Shown here: positions 52,676 through 62,045 of the stretch, piece by piece
How positions within the stretch are numbered: the first letter of the stretch is position 1
Layout of the letters: every line of letters begins with the position of its first letter
NCBI RefSeq assembly: GCF_936927845.1
Contig: NZ_CAKZHV010000070.1
Location: forward strand, 1-64,000
From: an uncultured Sphingomonas sp.
GTDB taxonomy: Bacteria > Pseudomonadota > Alphaproteobacteria > Sphingomonadales > Sphingomonadaceae
DNA length: 64,000 nucleotides
Direction: 5' to 3'
Notes under the pieces: model-generated
Database searches by the model: none
Seen by the model: the letters and a program-made list of their open reading frames with translations, nothing else
Told to the model about the DNA's origin: nothing
Position numbers and translations under genes: made by a program

Positions 52676-54517
52676 ATGAACCTCCGCAATATCGCGATCA
52701 TCGCGCACGTCGATCATGGCAAGACGACCCTCGTCGACCAGCTCTTCCGCCAGTCGGGCACCTTCCGCGAGAACCAGCGCATCGAAGAGCGCGCGATGGA
52801 TTCGAACGACCTGGAAAAGGAGCGCGGGATCACCATTCTCGCCAAGCCGACCTCGGTCGACTGGACGCCCCCGGGTGAGAGCGAGGCGATCCGCATCAAC
52901 ATCGTCGACACGCCCGGCCACGCCGATTTCGGCGGCGAGGTGGAGCGCATCCTGTCGATGGTCGACGGCGTCGTCCTCTTGGTCGATTCGTCGGAAGGCG
53001 CGATGCCGCAGACGAAGTTCGTGACCGGCAAGGCGCTGGCGCTGGGCCTGAAGCCGATCGTGGTCGTCAACAAGGTCGACCGCAACGACGCGCGCATCCA
53101 GGAAGTGCTCGACGAGGTGTTCGACCTGTTCGTGTCGCTCGATGCCAACGACGAGCAGCTCGACTTCCCCGTGCTCTACGCCTCGGGCCGCAACGGCTAT
53201 GCCTCGACCGACATGGACGCGCGCGAGGGAACGCTGATCCCGATGTTCGAGACGATCGTGCGCCACGTGCCGCCGCCCAACCTTCAGGTCGAAAACGTGC
53301 CGTTCACCTTCCTGGTAACGCTGCTCGACCGCGACAACTTCCTCGGCCGTATTCTGACCGGCCGCGTCAACTCGGGCACCGTGAAGCTCAACCAGCCGAT
53401 CCACGCGCTCGACAATGACGGCAACGTCGTCGAGACCGGCCGCGCGTCGAAGATCCTGTCGTTCCGCGGGCTCGACCGTGTGCCGGTGGACGAGGCAAAG
53501 GCGGGCGACATCATCAGCCTCGCCGGCCTGACCACCGCGACCGTGTCGAACACCATTGCCGACCCGCAGGTGACCGAGCCGCTGCACGCGCAGCCGATCG
53601 ATCCGCCGACGCTGTCGATGCGCTTCGCGGTGAACGACTCGCCGATGGCGGGGCGCGAGGGGTCGAAGGTGACCAGCCGCATGATCCGTGACCGCCTGTT
53701 CCGTGAGGCGGAATCGAACGTCGCGGTCAAGGTGACCGAGGCCGCCGACCGCGACAGCTACGAGGTCGCGGGCCGCGGCGAATTGCAGCTCGGCGTGCTG
53801 ATCGAGACGATGCGCCGCGAAGGCTTCGAGCTCGGCATCAGCCGCCCGCGCGTGCTGTTCGGCGAGGACGAGGACGGCAAGAAGACCGAGCCGTACGAGA
53901 CCGTCATCATCGACGTGGACGAGGAATATTCGGGCACGGTCGTCGAGAAGATGAACCTGCGCAAGGCCGAGATGACCGACATGCGCCCGTCAGGCGGTGG
54001 CAAGACGCGCATCACCTTCTCCGCGCCGAGCCGCGGCATGATCGGTTACCACGGCGAGTTCCTGTCGGACACGCGCGGCACCGGCATCATGAACCGGCTG
54101 TTCGAGAAGTACGGGCCCCACAAGGGCAACATCGAGGGCCGCAAGAACGGCGTGCTGATCTCGAACGGCGCGGGCGAGGCGCAAGGGTACGCGCTCGGCC
54201 CGCTCGAGGATCGCGGCATCCTGTTCGTCGGCCACGGCGAGGCGCTGTACGAGGGCATGATCATCGGCGAGAACGCCAAGACGGATGACCTCGAGGTGAA
54301 TCCGATGAAGGCGAAGCAGTTGACCAACTTCCGCGCGAGCGGCGGCAAGGACGACGCGATCCGCCTGACCCCGCCGAAGAAGATGACGCTGGAGCAGGCG
54401 ATCGCGTATATCGACGACGACGAGATGGTCGAGGTGACCCCGAAGTCGATCCGTCTGCGCAAGCGCTTCCTCGACCCGAACGAGCGCAAGCGCGCGAGCC
54501 GCGCGAAGGCCGCCTGA
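52676..54517 (+). CDS. typA: Ribosome-associated GTPase TypA/BipA
   Basis: 613 residues from the second of two adjacent ATGs (52676), which has AGGA at proper spacing and gives the usual MNLRNIAIIAHVDHGKTT. G1 is AHVDHGKTT, the switch region ERGITI, G3 DTPGHADF and G4 NKVDR. Domains II, III and V follow, and the BipA-specific C-terminal domain includes EVTPKSIRLRKRFL. BipA aids ribosome assembly and stress or low-temperature growth. A strong hairpin follows its stop. Confidence 0.96.
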   Translation: MNLRNIAIIAHVDHGKTTLVDQLFRQSGTFRENQRIEERAMDSNDLEKERGITILAKPTSVDWTPPGESEAIRINIVDTPGHADFGGEVERILSMVDGVVLLVDSSEGAMPQTKFVTGKALALGLKPIVVVNKVDRNDARIQEVLDEVFDLFVSLDANDEQLDFPVLYASGRNGYASTDMDAREGTLIPMFETIVRHVPPPNLQVENVPFTFLVTLLDRDNFLGRILTGRVNSGTVKLNQPIHALDNDGNVVETGRASKILSFRGLDRVPVDEAKAGDIISLAGLTTATVSNTIADPQVTEPLHAQPIDPPTLSMRFAVNDSPMAGREGSKVTSRMIRDRLFREAESNVAVKVTEAADRDSYEVAGRGELQLGVLIETMRREGFELGISRPRVLFGEDEDGKKTEPYETVIIDVDEEYSGTVVEKMNLRKAEMTDMRPSGGGKTRITFSAPSRGMIGYHGEFLSDTRGTGIMNRLFEKYGPHKGNIEGRKNGVLISNGAGEAQGYALGPLEDRGILFVGHGEALYEGMIIGENAKTDDLEVNPMKAKQLTNFRASGGKDDAIRLTPPKKMTLEQAIAYIDDDEMVEVTPKSIRLRKRFLDPNERKRASRAKAA

Positions 54518-54522
54518 AGCGA

Positions 54523-54542
54523 GGCCGCAGCGAACGCTGCGG
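54523..54542 (+). terminator. Hairpin after typA
   Basis: GCCGCAGCG-AA-CGCTGCGGC is a perfect 9-bp inverted repeat five bases after the typA stop. No T-run follows, so termination may be weak or factor-assisted. Confidence 0.5.
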
Positions 54543-54715
54543 CGAGCGCTCACTCAGGCGGCCGGGCCGGCCTCGCGCAAGCGAGGACCGGCGACGCGGC
54601 TCTGCCGCAGCGGGCATCCGGACGACATAGAAGCGGCGGCGAGGGGATGCCCCTTCGCCGCCGTTTGCGTGTCCAGCGTGGGTGATCTCTGACCATAGCA
54701 CGCTATAGCGGCCCC

Positions 54716-56047
54716 ATGCCCGACCGCCGCTCCCCCTTCGCCCGCCACCGCTGGACCCCGTCGCGCTACCGCGCACTGCTGCGCACCCGCGGTCCGCGCT
54801 CGGTCCGTTTCCGCACCCGCGTGTCGGTGCTGGCGGGTGCGATCGCGATCGGGCTGGTCGCGATCCTGTTCGCCGAGGCTGCCGACTGGGCCGGCGGCTG
54901 GTTCAACGGTTATGCCAGGCGGTGGCACTGGCTGCCGCTGCTCACGACCCCGCTCGCCTTCGTCGCGCTGGTCTGGGTGACGCGCAGGATCGCACCGCTG
55001 GCGAAGGGGTCGGGCATCCCGCAGGTGATCGCGGCGAGCGAGGACCCCAACCGTGCGACGGGCACGCTGATCTCGATGCGCACCGCGGTCGCCAAGATCG
55101 TGCTGACGATCGCCGCAGTCCTGTCGGGTGCGTCGGTCGGGCGCGAGGGGCCGACCGTGCAGCTCGCCGCCGCGGTGATGGGGCTGACGCACCGGATCAT
55201 GCGCGTGCCGCTGCGCACCCCCGTTGTGATCGCGAGCGGCGCGGCAGGCGTTGCGGCGGCGTTTAATACGCCGCTCGCCGGGTTGCTGTTCGCGATCGAG
55301 GAACTGGCGAGCGCCTACGAGCAGCGCGTGACGCTGCTGGTGCTGTCCGCGATCGTCATCGCCGGCATGGTCGCGCAGTCGGTGCAGGGCGATTACGTCT
55401 ATTTCGGCGTGATCGGGGCGAGCATTCCCTTGAGCAGCGCCTTGCTGGTCGTGCCGGTGGCGGGCGTCGTCGGCGGCTTGTCGGGCGGTGCGTTCGCGCG
55501 ACTGATGCTGATGCTCGCGACCGGCAGCACGGCGGTCACGCGGTGGAGCAAGGCGCATCCGATCCTCTTTGCGGGTCTGTGCGGCGTCGTCGTCGCCGCG
55601 CTGGGCGTGGCGACCGGGCTGACTTGGGGTACCGGCTATTCCGCCGCGCGCGAGATGATCGTCGGGGTCGATGCACCCTTGTGGTTCGGCCCGGCCAAGT
55701 TCGTCGCCACGCTCGCCACCGCAGTGGCGGGGCTGCCCGGTGGCATCTTCGCGCCGTCGCTGGCGGTCGGGGCAGGGGTCGGCAACCTGTTGCGCGAGGT
55801 GTTCCCGGCAAGTCCGACCTCGGCGGTCGTGATCCTAGGCATGGTGGGCTATTTCGCGGGCGTCGTGCGCGCGCCGCTGACCGCGGTGATCATCCTGTCG
55901 GAGACGACCGCGAGCCGCGGGCTGATGCTGCCGATGTTCGCCACCGCCTTCATCGCCGATGCGGCGAGCCAGTGGGTGTGCCGCGAGAAACTGTACCACG
56001 GCCTGTCGCGCGGGTTCGCGATGGCGCCCGAGCCCAGACCGCAATGA
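54716..56047 (+). CDS. ClC family chloride/proton antiporter
   Basis: 443 residues with about ten membrane helices after a basic N-terminus. The three anion-filter motifs are present: KGSGIPQV (about 98-105), VGREGPTVQ with gating Glu E144, and PGGIFAPSLAVGA. The internal proton Glu (E203 of E. coli ClC-ec1) corresponds to E196 in FAIEEL, so coupled Cl-/H+ exchange is more likely than a passive channel. The fluoride-specific CLC-F signature is absent. It probably helps with acid or ionic balance at the inner membrane. Confidence 0.92.
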   Translation: MPDRRSPFARHRWTPSRYRALLRTRGPRSVRFRTRVSVLAGAIAIGLVAILFAEAADWAGGWFNGYARRWHWLPLLTTPLAFVALVWVTRRIAPLAKGSGIPQVIAASEDPNRATGTLISMRTAVAKIVLTIAAVLSGASVGREGPTVQLAAAVMGLTHRIMRVPLRTPVVIASGAAGVAAAFNTPLAGLLFAIEELASAYEQRVTLLVLSAIVIAGMVAQSVQGDYVYFGVIGASIPLSSALLVVPVAGVVGGLSGGAFARLMLMLATGSTAVTRWSKAHPILFAGLCGVVVAALGVATGLTWGTGYSAAREMIVGVDAPLWFGPAKFVATLATAVAGLPGGIFAPSLAVGAGVGNLLREVFPASPTSAVVILGMVGYFAGVVRAPLTAVIILSETTASRGLMLPMFATAFIADAASQWVCREKLYHGLSRGFAMAPEPRPQ

Positions 56048-56090
56048 AAAAGGGCGGCGGATCGCGCCGCCGCCCCCTGTCAGACGAGGC

Positions 56091-58442
56091 TCAGCGGAAT
56101 TTGCCGCTGAGCGAGACGCCGATCACGCGCGGTTCGTTGAACACCGCTGCGTTGTAATTCTCGATCACGCCTTTCAGGTTCTTTTCCGCCGTCAGGTTGC
56201 GCGCGAAGGCGGCGATCTCGTAGCGGCCGTCGGGCGTCGTATAGCCCGCCTTCATCCCGAGCTCGAAGTTGCCGTTCGCGTAGAATTCGCGCGTCTTGTA
56301 GAGCACGAAATTCGTGTAGCCCTGCAGGTTGAAGTCGGTCGCGACGAAGAAATTGCCCTCGTTGCTGAGCGGGATGTCGTACCGCACCGCGGCGTCGATC
56401 TGATACTCCGGCGCATTGGGCAGCGGGTTGCCGTCGATCTGCGCCAGCACGGCGGGGCTGCCGAAGATCATGCGCGTGATCGTCGGGTCCTGCACGGTGC
56501 AGGTGACGCGCCCGGCGAGTGCGCAGACCTGCGCGTAGACGTTCTTGTCCTTGATCTCGCTGTGCAGCGCGCTGCCGCCGAGAGAGAAGGTGATGTTGCG
56601 GATCGGCCGCCATTCCAGCTCCGCCTCGAACCCGTAGGCGTCGGCGTGGTCGGCGTTGAACAGCACGCCGTTGCCGTTGGCATCGTTGCCGTTCAGCTGG
56701 ATGTCGTTGACGCGGTAGTAAAAGCCCGTCGCATTGAAGCGCATATTGCCGAACGGCCGCGTCTTCACGCCCGCCTCGTACGAGGTGATCGTCTCGCTGT
56801 CGGCGGTTGTGAAGGCGGAGCCGAACACCGCCGAGCGGCCCTGGATCGTCGGCCCGCGGAAACCGCGCGCGACGCGGGCGTAGATGCTTGCGGTCGGATC
56901 GACCTCGTACAGCGCCGACACGTCCCAGCTCGGCTCCTTGCCCGTCAGCTTGACGTTGCGCGGGGCGGTGGCAGGGAAGTTGACGGTTGCGCCGGTGGTC
57001 GCGGGCTTCACCAGGATCGTGCGCTTGTTGTCCTCGGTGTAGCGGCCGCCGGCGGTCAGCGTCAGGCGATCGAGCGTGTAGCTCGCTTGGCCGAACACCG
57101 CCCATGACGTGTTGGCGTCGTGCAGGCGGACCCAGTTGCCCGGATTGTTGGTATTGCCGTTCGCCGCCACGAACGGCGCGGAGAGGAAGAAGCGGCGCTG
57201 GTAAAAATCGGTCGTGTCGCGCTGGTCGAAGTAGAAGCCGCCGAACTGCCACTTGAACGCGGCGCCTGAGTCGCTGGAGGCGAGGCGCAACTCCTGCGTC
57301 CACTGGTCGAGGTCGCGGATGTTGCCCTGGCTCTGCCCGCAGTCGATGCAGCCGCCGCTCGCGTTCAGCGGCAACTGGCGCACGCCGCCGTCGGTGTCGC
57401 CGCGGCTGTAGCCCGAGGTGGTCTCGTACGCGGTGATCGAGGTGAGCGTCGCCGGTCCGAAGTCATAGGCCGCGTTCACCGACCCGCCATAGGTCTTGTA
57501 CGCCTGCGGGTTGTTGTTGCCTTCGTCCAGCGCGATGCGGCCACGCGGCTCGCGCGCGACGCTGTTCGACCCGCGCACCAGCGCGCCGCGGTGGAACACG
57601 GTCGAGGTGCCGTCGTAATCGCGCGCGTGACCCGACACGTTGATCGACAGCGCCTCGGTCGGCGTGAACAGCAATTGCAGCCGCACGTCGCGTTCGTTGA
57701 ACCCGCCTAGCGCATTCTTGCCGCCGCGCGTGCCGTCGACGCCCGTGCCCGTAAAGGTGTTGTCGATCCAATCGTCGCGGTGCTGGTAGAGGCCGGACAG
57801 GCGGAATGCGATCTTGTCGGCGACGATCGGCCCGCCAATTCCTGCGTCGACGATCGCGGTATTGTAGCTGCCATAGGAGGCGCTGACGCGGCCGTCGAAG
57901 GTCTGACTGGGGCGGATCGTGTCGAACTTGATGATGCCGGCGGTCGTGTTGCGCCCGAACAGCGACCCTTGCGGCCCGCGCAGCACCTCGACCTGATTGA
58001 CGTCGAACACCGGGTTGGACTTCAGCACGACGTGCTCGAGCACGACGTCGTCCTGGATGATCGACACCGGCTGCGACGCGCCGAGATAGAAGTCGATGTT
58101 GCCCAGACCACGGATGTAGAAGCGCGGAAAGATGCGCCCGGTCGTCGTCTCGGCATACAGGCCGGGCACGCGTCCGGCGAGCGACAGGATGTCCTCGCCC
58201 GCGGTCTGGAAGGTACGCAGGTCGTCGCCCCCGACCACCGCGACCGAGACGGGCACGCGCTGCAGGTTCTCCGACCGGCGCTCGGCGGTGACGGTGATCT
58301 CCTGCAGCCCGTCCTCACCCGGTGTGGCGGTCGCCGCGTCGACGGCGGGCGGGGTTGGCGACTGCACCGTCTGCGCCACCGCAGGAGCGGAAAGCGCGAG
58401 GAGGCCGGCGGCACCGGCGAGCAGGAGCGACTTGGACGTCAC
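56091..58442 (-). CDS. TonB-dependent receptor
   Basis: 783 residues from a GTG at 58442 with AGGGA upstream; a GTG nine codons earlier is also possible. A signal peptide ends near APAVAQ. The plug (LQEITVTAERRSENLQRVPVSV, FYIRGLGNIDFYLGASQPVS, VEVLRGPQGSLFGRNTTAGI) and a long barrel ending in VSLSGKFR are complete. A pair of cysteines (GGCIDCGQ, about residue 360) sits in an extracellular loop. The form resembles the sphingomonad receptors for plant or aromatic compounds, but the substrate is unknown. Divergent from the hybrid kinase. Confidence 0.92.
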   Translation of the reverse strand: MTSKSLLLAGAAGLLALSAPAVAQTVQSPTPPAVDAATATPGEDGLQEITVTAERRSENLQRVPVSVAVVGGDDLRTFQTAGEDILSLAGRVPGLYAETTTGRIFPRFYIRGLGNIDFYLGASQPVSIIQDDVVLEHVVLKSNPVFDVNQVEVLRGPQGSLFGRNTTAGIIKFDTIRPSQTFDGRVSASYGSYNTAIVDAGIGGPIVADKIAFRLSGLYQHRDDWIDNTFTGTGVDGTRGGKNALGGFNERDVRLQLLFTPTEALSINVSGHARDYDGTSTVFHRGALVRGSNSVAREPRGRIALDEGNNNPQAYKTYGGSVNAAYDFGPATLTSITAYETTSGYSRGDTDGGVRQLPLNASGGCIDCGQSQGNIRDLDQWTQELRLASSDSGAAFKWQFGGFYFDQRDTTDFYQRRFFLSAPFVAANGNTNNPGNWVRLHDANTSWAVFGQASYTLDRLTLTAGGRYTEDNKRTILVKPATTGATVNFPATAPRNVKLTGKEPSWDVSALYEVDPTASIYARVARGFRGPTIQGRSAVFGSAFTTADSETITSYEAGVKTRPFGNMRFNATGFYYRVNDIQLNGNDANGNGVLFNADHADAYGFEAELEWRPIRNITFSLGGSALHSEIKDKNVYAQVCALAGRVTCTVQDPTITRMIFGSPAVLAQIDGNPLPNAPEYQIDAAVRYDIPLSNEGNFFVATDFNLQGYTNFVLYKTREFYANGNFELGMKAGYTTPDGRYEIAAFARNLTAEKNLKGVIENYNAAVFNEPRVIGVSLSGKFR

Positions 58443-58762
58443 GATGATCTGTTTCCCTTTCGTGGTCACGGGTGTCGAGCGCGCAGCACCGCGGCCCGCG
58501 CGAACAGGTGTTCGTGCAGGCATTCATCCGGTGATTCGCGGCTCCCCCCGCTTGGGCCCGCGCCTCGCACGCGATTGTGTCGCCCGTGTGAAATGTGTCG
58601 GATGATTGCTCCGGGTCATCGATGAACTTCGCAGGCGTCCGACGCGGCGTGCACGCGTGATCGCCCTGACTCGTTGAGGTAAGTAATATCAATGTAAGAT
58701 CAGCAGCTTAGTCCAGAGTGATGTCGGTTGACACCTGGCTGGCTTGGTGCTGATACGTCACC
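58443..58762. other. Divergent promoter region between a TonB receptor and the RHH-hybrid kinase
   Basis: About 320 bases with no supported gene. The segment 58675-58715 is notably AT-rich (AAGTAATATCAATGTAAGAT). It should hold promoters for both flanking genes; a good -35 for the kinase is listed separately. Confidence 0.55.
58728..58756 (+). promoter_or_regulatory. Probable promoter placing the hybrid-kinase ATG near +1
   Basis: TTGACA (58728-58733), a 17-base spacer and TGATAC (58751-58756) are followed six bases later by the kinase ATG (58763). With standard spacing transcription would begin at or very near the ATG. No ribosome binding site precedes it, so a leaderless message fits. The -10 is a weak match. 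Confidence 0.45.
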
Positions 58763-61700
58763 ATGACCACCCGTTCCTCGCGCAACATCGACGTCACGCC
58801 CGAGTGGGACGACTTTATCGCAGCACAGGTCGGATCGGGTGAGTTCGCCGACGCGAGCGAGGTGATACGGGTCGGATTGCGCGCGCTGCGCGATGGTAAG
58901 GTCGCACGGCCCGTGGCCGCGGGCTGGCCGGTCGGTGGCGGCGCGTGCGGCGATCTGGTCAGAACGGCGGCATGGGACGCGAACCCGCTCGGCCCGATCG
59001 ATGAGTGGTCGCTGGAGCTGCGCGCCACGGTCGCCAACGTGGTCAACTCGCCCGTCGCCAAGGTGCTGATGTGGGGCCCGGACCACATCATGCTCTACAA
59101 CGACGCTTATGCCGAAATTGCGGGAGTGAAGCATCCCGCCGCGTTCGGCGCGCCCGTGGCGGCGGTCTGGCCCGAGATCTGGGATTGGAACCGCGAGATG
59201 CTGGAAGCGGGCTTTCGCGGTGAGCGCCGCTCGTACCGCGACCAGGCGCTGACGCTCTCGCGCGGCGGCGTCTCCGCCAGCGTGACGTTTGATCTGTTCT
59301 ACACCCCCGTTTACGAGGCGGACGGGCGCGTCGGCGGGGTGCTGTGCACCTGCGTCGACAACAGCGCCCGCGTCGCCGCCGAGCAGCGCCACGTCGAGAG
59401 CGAGCGTGAATTGCGCACGATCACCGACGCGATGCCGGTGCTCATCTCGTTCATCGACCGCGATCACGTCTTCCGTTTCGCCAATCGCTTCTACGTCGAC
59501 TGGTTCGGCATGACCCCCGACGAGGTCGTCGGTCGTCACATGCGCGATGTCGTGGGCGAGGCGAACTACACCGAGCGATTGCCGCTGATCGAGCGGGCGC
59601 TGGCGGGCGAATCGATCGACTCGGATGCGCTGCTCTATCACCGCGACGGCACCGCGCACCGCGCCAACATCCGCTATCTGCCGCGTCTCGCCCGCGACGG
59701 CAGTATCACCGGTTTTCAGGTGCTCGTCTTCGATCTGGAGGACCGCGCGCGGCGTGAGGAAGAGCTGAACGCGAGCAACAAGCGCTTCCGCGCGGCGATG
59801 GACGCGGTGCACGGCGTGCTGTGGACCAACAGCGCCGACGGTCGCATGGTCGGCGACCAACCCGGCTGGGCGATGCTGACCGGGCAGTCGCCCGACGAGT
59901 ATCACGGCTTCGGCTGGGCCGACGCGGTCCATCCGGAGGACCGCGACGGCTCGATCGCGGCGTGGAACGAGGCGGTCGCGGCAAAGGCGATGTTCATCCA
60001 CGAACATCGTGTGCGGCGGCATTGCGGCACGTGGCGCACCTTTGCCGTGCGCGCGCTGCCCGTTTTCGACGCCGCCGGTGAGATCACCGAATGGGTCGGC
60101 GTCCACACCGACATCTCGCACCAGCGCGCCGCCGAGGCCGCATTGCGCGAGCAGGCGGAGGCCTTGTCGCGCCAGGTCCGCCACCGCGAGCGAGCCGAGG
60201 AACAGTTGCGCCAGTTGAACGAGACGCTCGAAGCGCGCGTGATCGCCGAGATCGACGAACGTCGTCAGGCCGAGGCGAAGCTGCATCAGGCGCAGAAGAT
60301 GGAAACGGTCGGCAAGCTGACCGGCGGCGTCGCGCACGATTTTAACAATCTGCTCCAGGTCGTCTCGGGCAATCTGCAATTGCTGAGCAAGGACGTGGCG
60401 GGGATCAACCGCGCCGAGCAGCGCGTGGCGAACGCGATGGCGGGCGTGTCGCGTGGATCGAAGCTGGCCGCGCAACTGCTCGCCTTTGGACGCCGCCAGG
60501 CGCTCGAGCCCAAGGTCGTCAACGTCACCCGGTTCGTGCGCGGTATGGACGACATGCTGCGCCGTGCGATCGGCGAGGCGATCGAGATCGAGACGATCGT
60601 CGGCGGCGGGCTGTGGAACACCTTTATCGATCCGGGTCAGGTCGAGAATGCGCTGCTCAACCTCGCGATCAATGCGCGCGACGCGATGGAGGGGCAGGGC
60701 CGCCTCACGATCGAACTCGGCAACGCGCACTTGGACGACGAATATGCGCGCACCCACGACGAGGTGACGCCGGGCCAGTACGTGATGCTGGCGGTCAGCG
60801 ACACCGGCTCGGGCATGACGCCCGAGGTGCTCGACAAGGTGTTCGAGCCGTTCTTCTCGACCAAGAGCGAGGGCAAGGGATCGGGCCTGGGGCTGTCAAT
60901 GGTCTACGGCTTCGTTAAGCAATCGGGCGGGCACGTGAAGATCTATTCCGAGGTGGGCGAGGGTACCACCGTTCGACTCTACCTGCCGCGCGCGATGGAG
61001 AGCGAGGATGTAGAGGTGCGCGTCGACACCGGGCCGATCGTCGGCGGGACCGAGACGGTGCTGGTGGTCGAGGACGACGAGGAGGTGCGCGCAATCGTGG
61101 TCGAGATGCTGACCGACCTCGGCTACCGCGTGCTGAAGGCGCCCGACGCGGCCGCCGCGCTGATCGTGATCGAGAGCGGGGTGCCGATCGACATCCTGTT
61201 CACCGACGTGGTGATGCCCGGCACGCTCAAGAGCCCCGAACTGGCGCGCAAGGCCAAGCAGCGGCTGCCGAACCTCGCGGTGCTGTTCACCTCGGGCTAC
61301 ACGGAGAATTCGATCGTTCACGGTGGCAAGCTGGACGCCGGCGTCGAGCTGCTGTCGAAACCCTACACGCGCGAGGCGCTGGCGCGGCGGTTCCGCCACG
61401 TGCTCGCCAACCAGGGACAGCGCGCGATCGCCGCGGCACCGAAGGCCGCCGAGCCGCGCGCCACTGCGCCTGCGGCATCGTCGTCTGCGTCGCCGCCGCC
61501 GTCGCCGCGGGCATTGACGGGTGCGACCGTGCTGCTGGTCGAGGATGATGCGCTGATCCGCGCCAACACCGCGGAGATGTTGCAGGAGGCCGGTTGCGTC
61601 GTCGTCGACGCGGCGAGCGCGGAGGAAGCAATGGCGGCGCTCCACACCGCGCCCGTCGACGTGCTGGTGACCGACCTCAACCTGCCCGGCCACTCGGGCG

Positions 61701-61927
61701 CCGAGCTGGCACGGCGCGCGCGCGAGATGCGCGGATCGATCGGCATCGTGTTCGCGACCGGCGACGGTCACCGCGCCGCCGAAGCCGCGGCGAGCGGCGA
61801 TGTCGTGCTGACCAAGCCTTATGCCGCTGCGCGGCTGGTTGAGGCGGTCGGCACTGCGCTCGACGCGAAAGGCGTGCAGCGATCGGCACCGGCCACGATG
61901 GCGAGGGCGGACGCCGTTTCGGGCTGA
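58763..61927 (+). CDS. Hybrid sensor histidine kinase with ParD-like ribbon-helix-helix N-terminus
   Basis: 1054 residues. Residues 1-46 (MTTRSSRNIDVTPEWDDFIA, then AQVGSGEFADASEVIRVGLR) match the ParD antitoxin RHH pattern. PAS-like domains follow at about 68-205, 215-330 and 340-452, then a coiled coil (455-515), the phosphoacceptor H525 in GGVAHDFNNLL, and an ATPase with N637 (N box), DTGSGM and GKGSGLGL. Two receiver domains end the protein: D815 in FTDVVMPG with SKPYT, and D971 in VTDLNLPG with TKPYA, separated by an Ala/Pro linker. No membrane segment, so cytoplasmic. The PAS domains probably sense a small molecule or redox state; no output gene is adjacent. The N-terminal domain could bind DNA, dimerise the kinase, or pair with a ParE toxin. 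Confidence 0.9.
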   Translation: MTTRSSRNIDVTPEWDDFIAAQVGSGEFADASEVIRVGLRALRDGKVARPVAAGWPVGGGACGDLVRTAAWDANPLGPIDEWSLELRATVANVVNSPVAKVLMWGPDHIMLYNDAYAEIAGVKHPAAFGAPVAAVWPEIWDWNREMLEAGFRGERRSYRDQALTLSRGGVSASVTFDLFYTPVYEADGRVGGVLCTCVDNSARVAAEQRHVESERELRTITDAMPVLISFIDRDHVFRFANRFYVDWFGMTPDEVVGRHMRDVVGEANYTERLPLIERALAGESIDSDALLYHRDGTAHRANIRYLPRLARDGSITGFQVLVFDLEDRARREEELNASNKRFRAAMDAVHGVLWTNSADGRMVGDQPGWAMLTGQSPDEYHGFGWADAVHPEDRDGSIAAWNEAVAAKAMFIHEHRVRRHCGTWRTFAVRALPVFDAAGEITEWVGVHTDISHQRAAEAALREQAEALSRQVRHRERAEEQLRQLNETLEARVIAEIDERRQAEAKLHQAQKMETVGKLTGGVAHDFNNLLQVVSGNLQLLSKDVAGINRAEQRVANAMAGVSRGSKLAAQLLAFGRRQALEPKVVNVTRFVRGMDDMLRRAIGEAIEIETIVGGGLWNTFIDPGQVENALLNLAINARDAMEGQGRLTIELGNAHLDDEYARTHDEVTPGQYVMLAVSDTGSGMTPEVLDKVFEPFFSTKSEGKGSGLGLSMVYGFVKQSGGHVKIYSEVGEGTTVRLYLPRAMESEDVEVRVDTGPIVGGTETVLVVEDDEEVRAIVVEMLTDLGYRVLKAPDAAAALIVIESGVPIDILFTDVVMPGTLKSPELARKAKQRLPNLAVLFTSGYTENSIVHGGKLDAGVELLSKPYTREALARRFRHVLANQGQRAIAAAPKAAEPRATAPAASSSASPPPSPRALTGATVLLVEDDALIRANTAEMLQEAGCVVVDAASAEEAMAALHTAPVDVLVTDLNLPGHSGAELARRAREMRGSIGIVFATGDGHRAAEAAASGDVVLTKPYAAARLVEAVGTALDAKGVQRSAPATMARADAVSG

Positions 61928-62045
61928 CGCATGCCCGGCTTAACCTGGGTGTAGATGATGCCGGCTGGCGGCGCGCGGGCCATGCTGGACAGCGCGCGCG
62001 CGACGCTCTAGCCGCGGCACTCACCCACAGGGAAGCGTCGCTCGC

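Noticed and set aside
58443..62045. A ParE toxin gene expected next to the ParD-like domain
   Set aside because: Both sides and both strands were read; only a TonB receptor and a glycosyltransferase flank the kinase.
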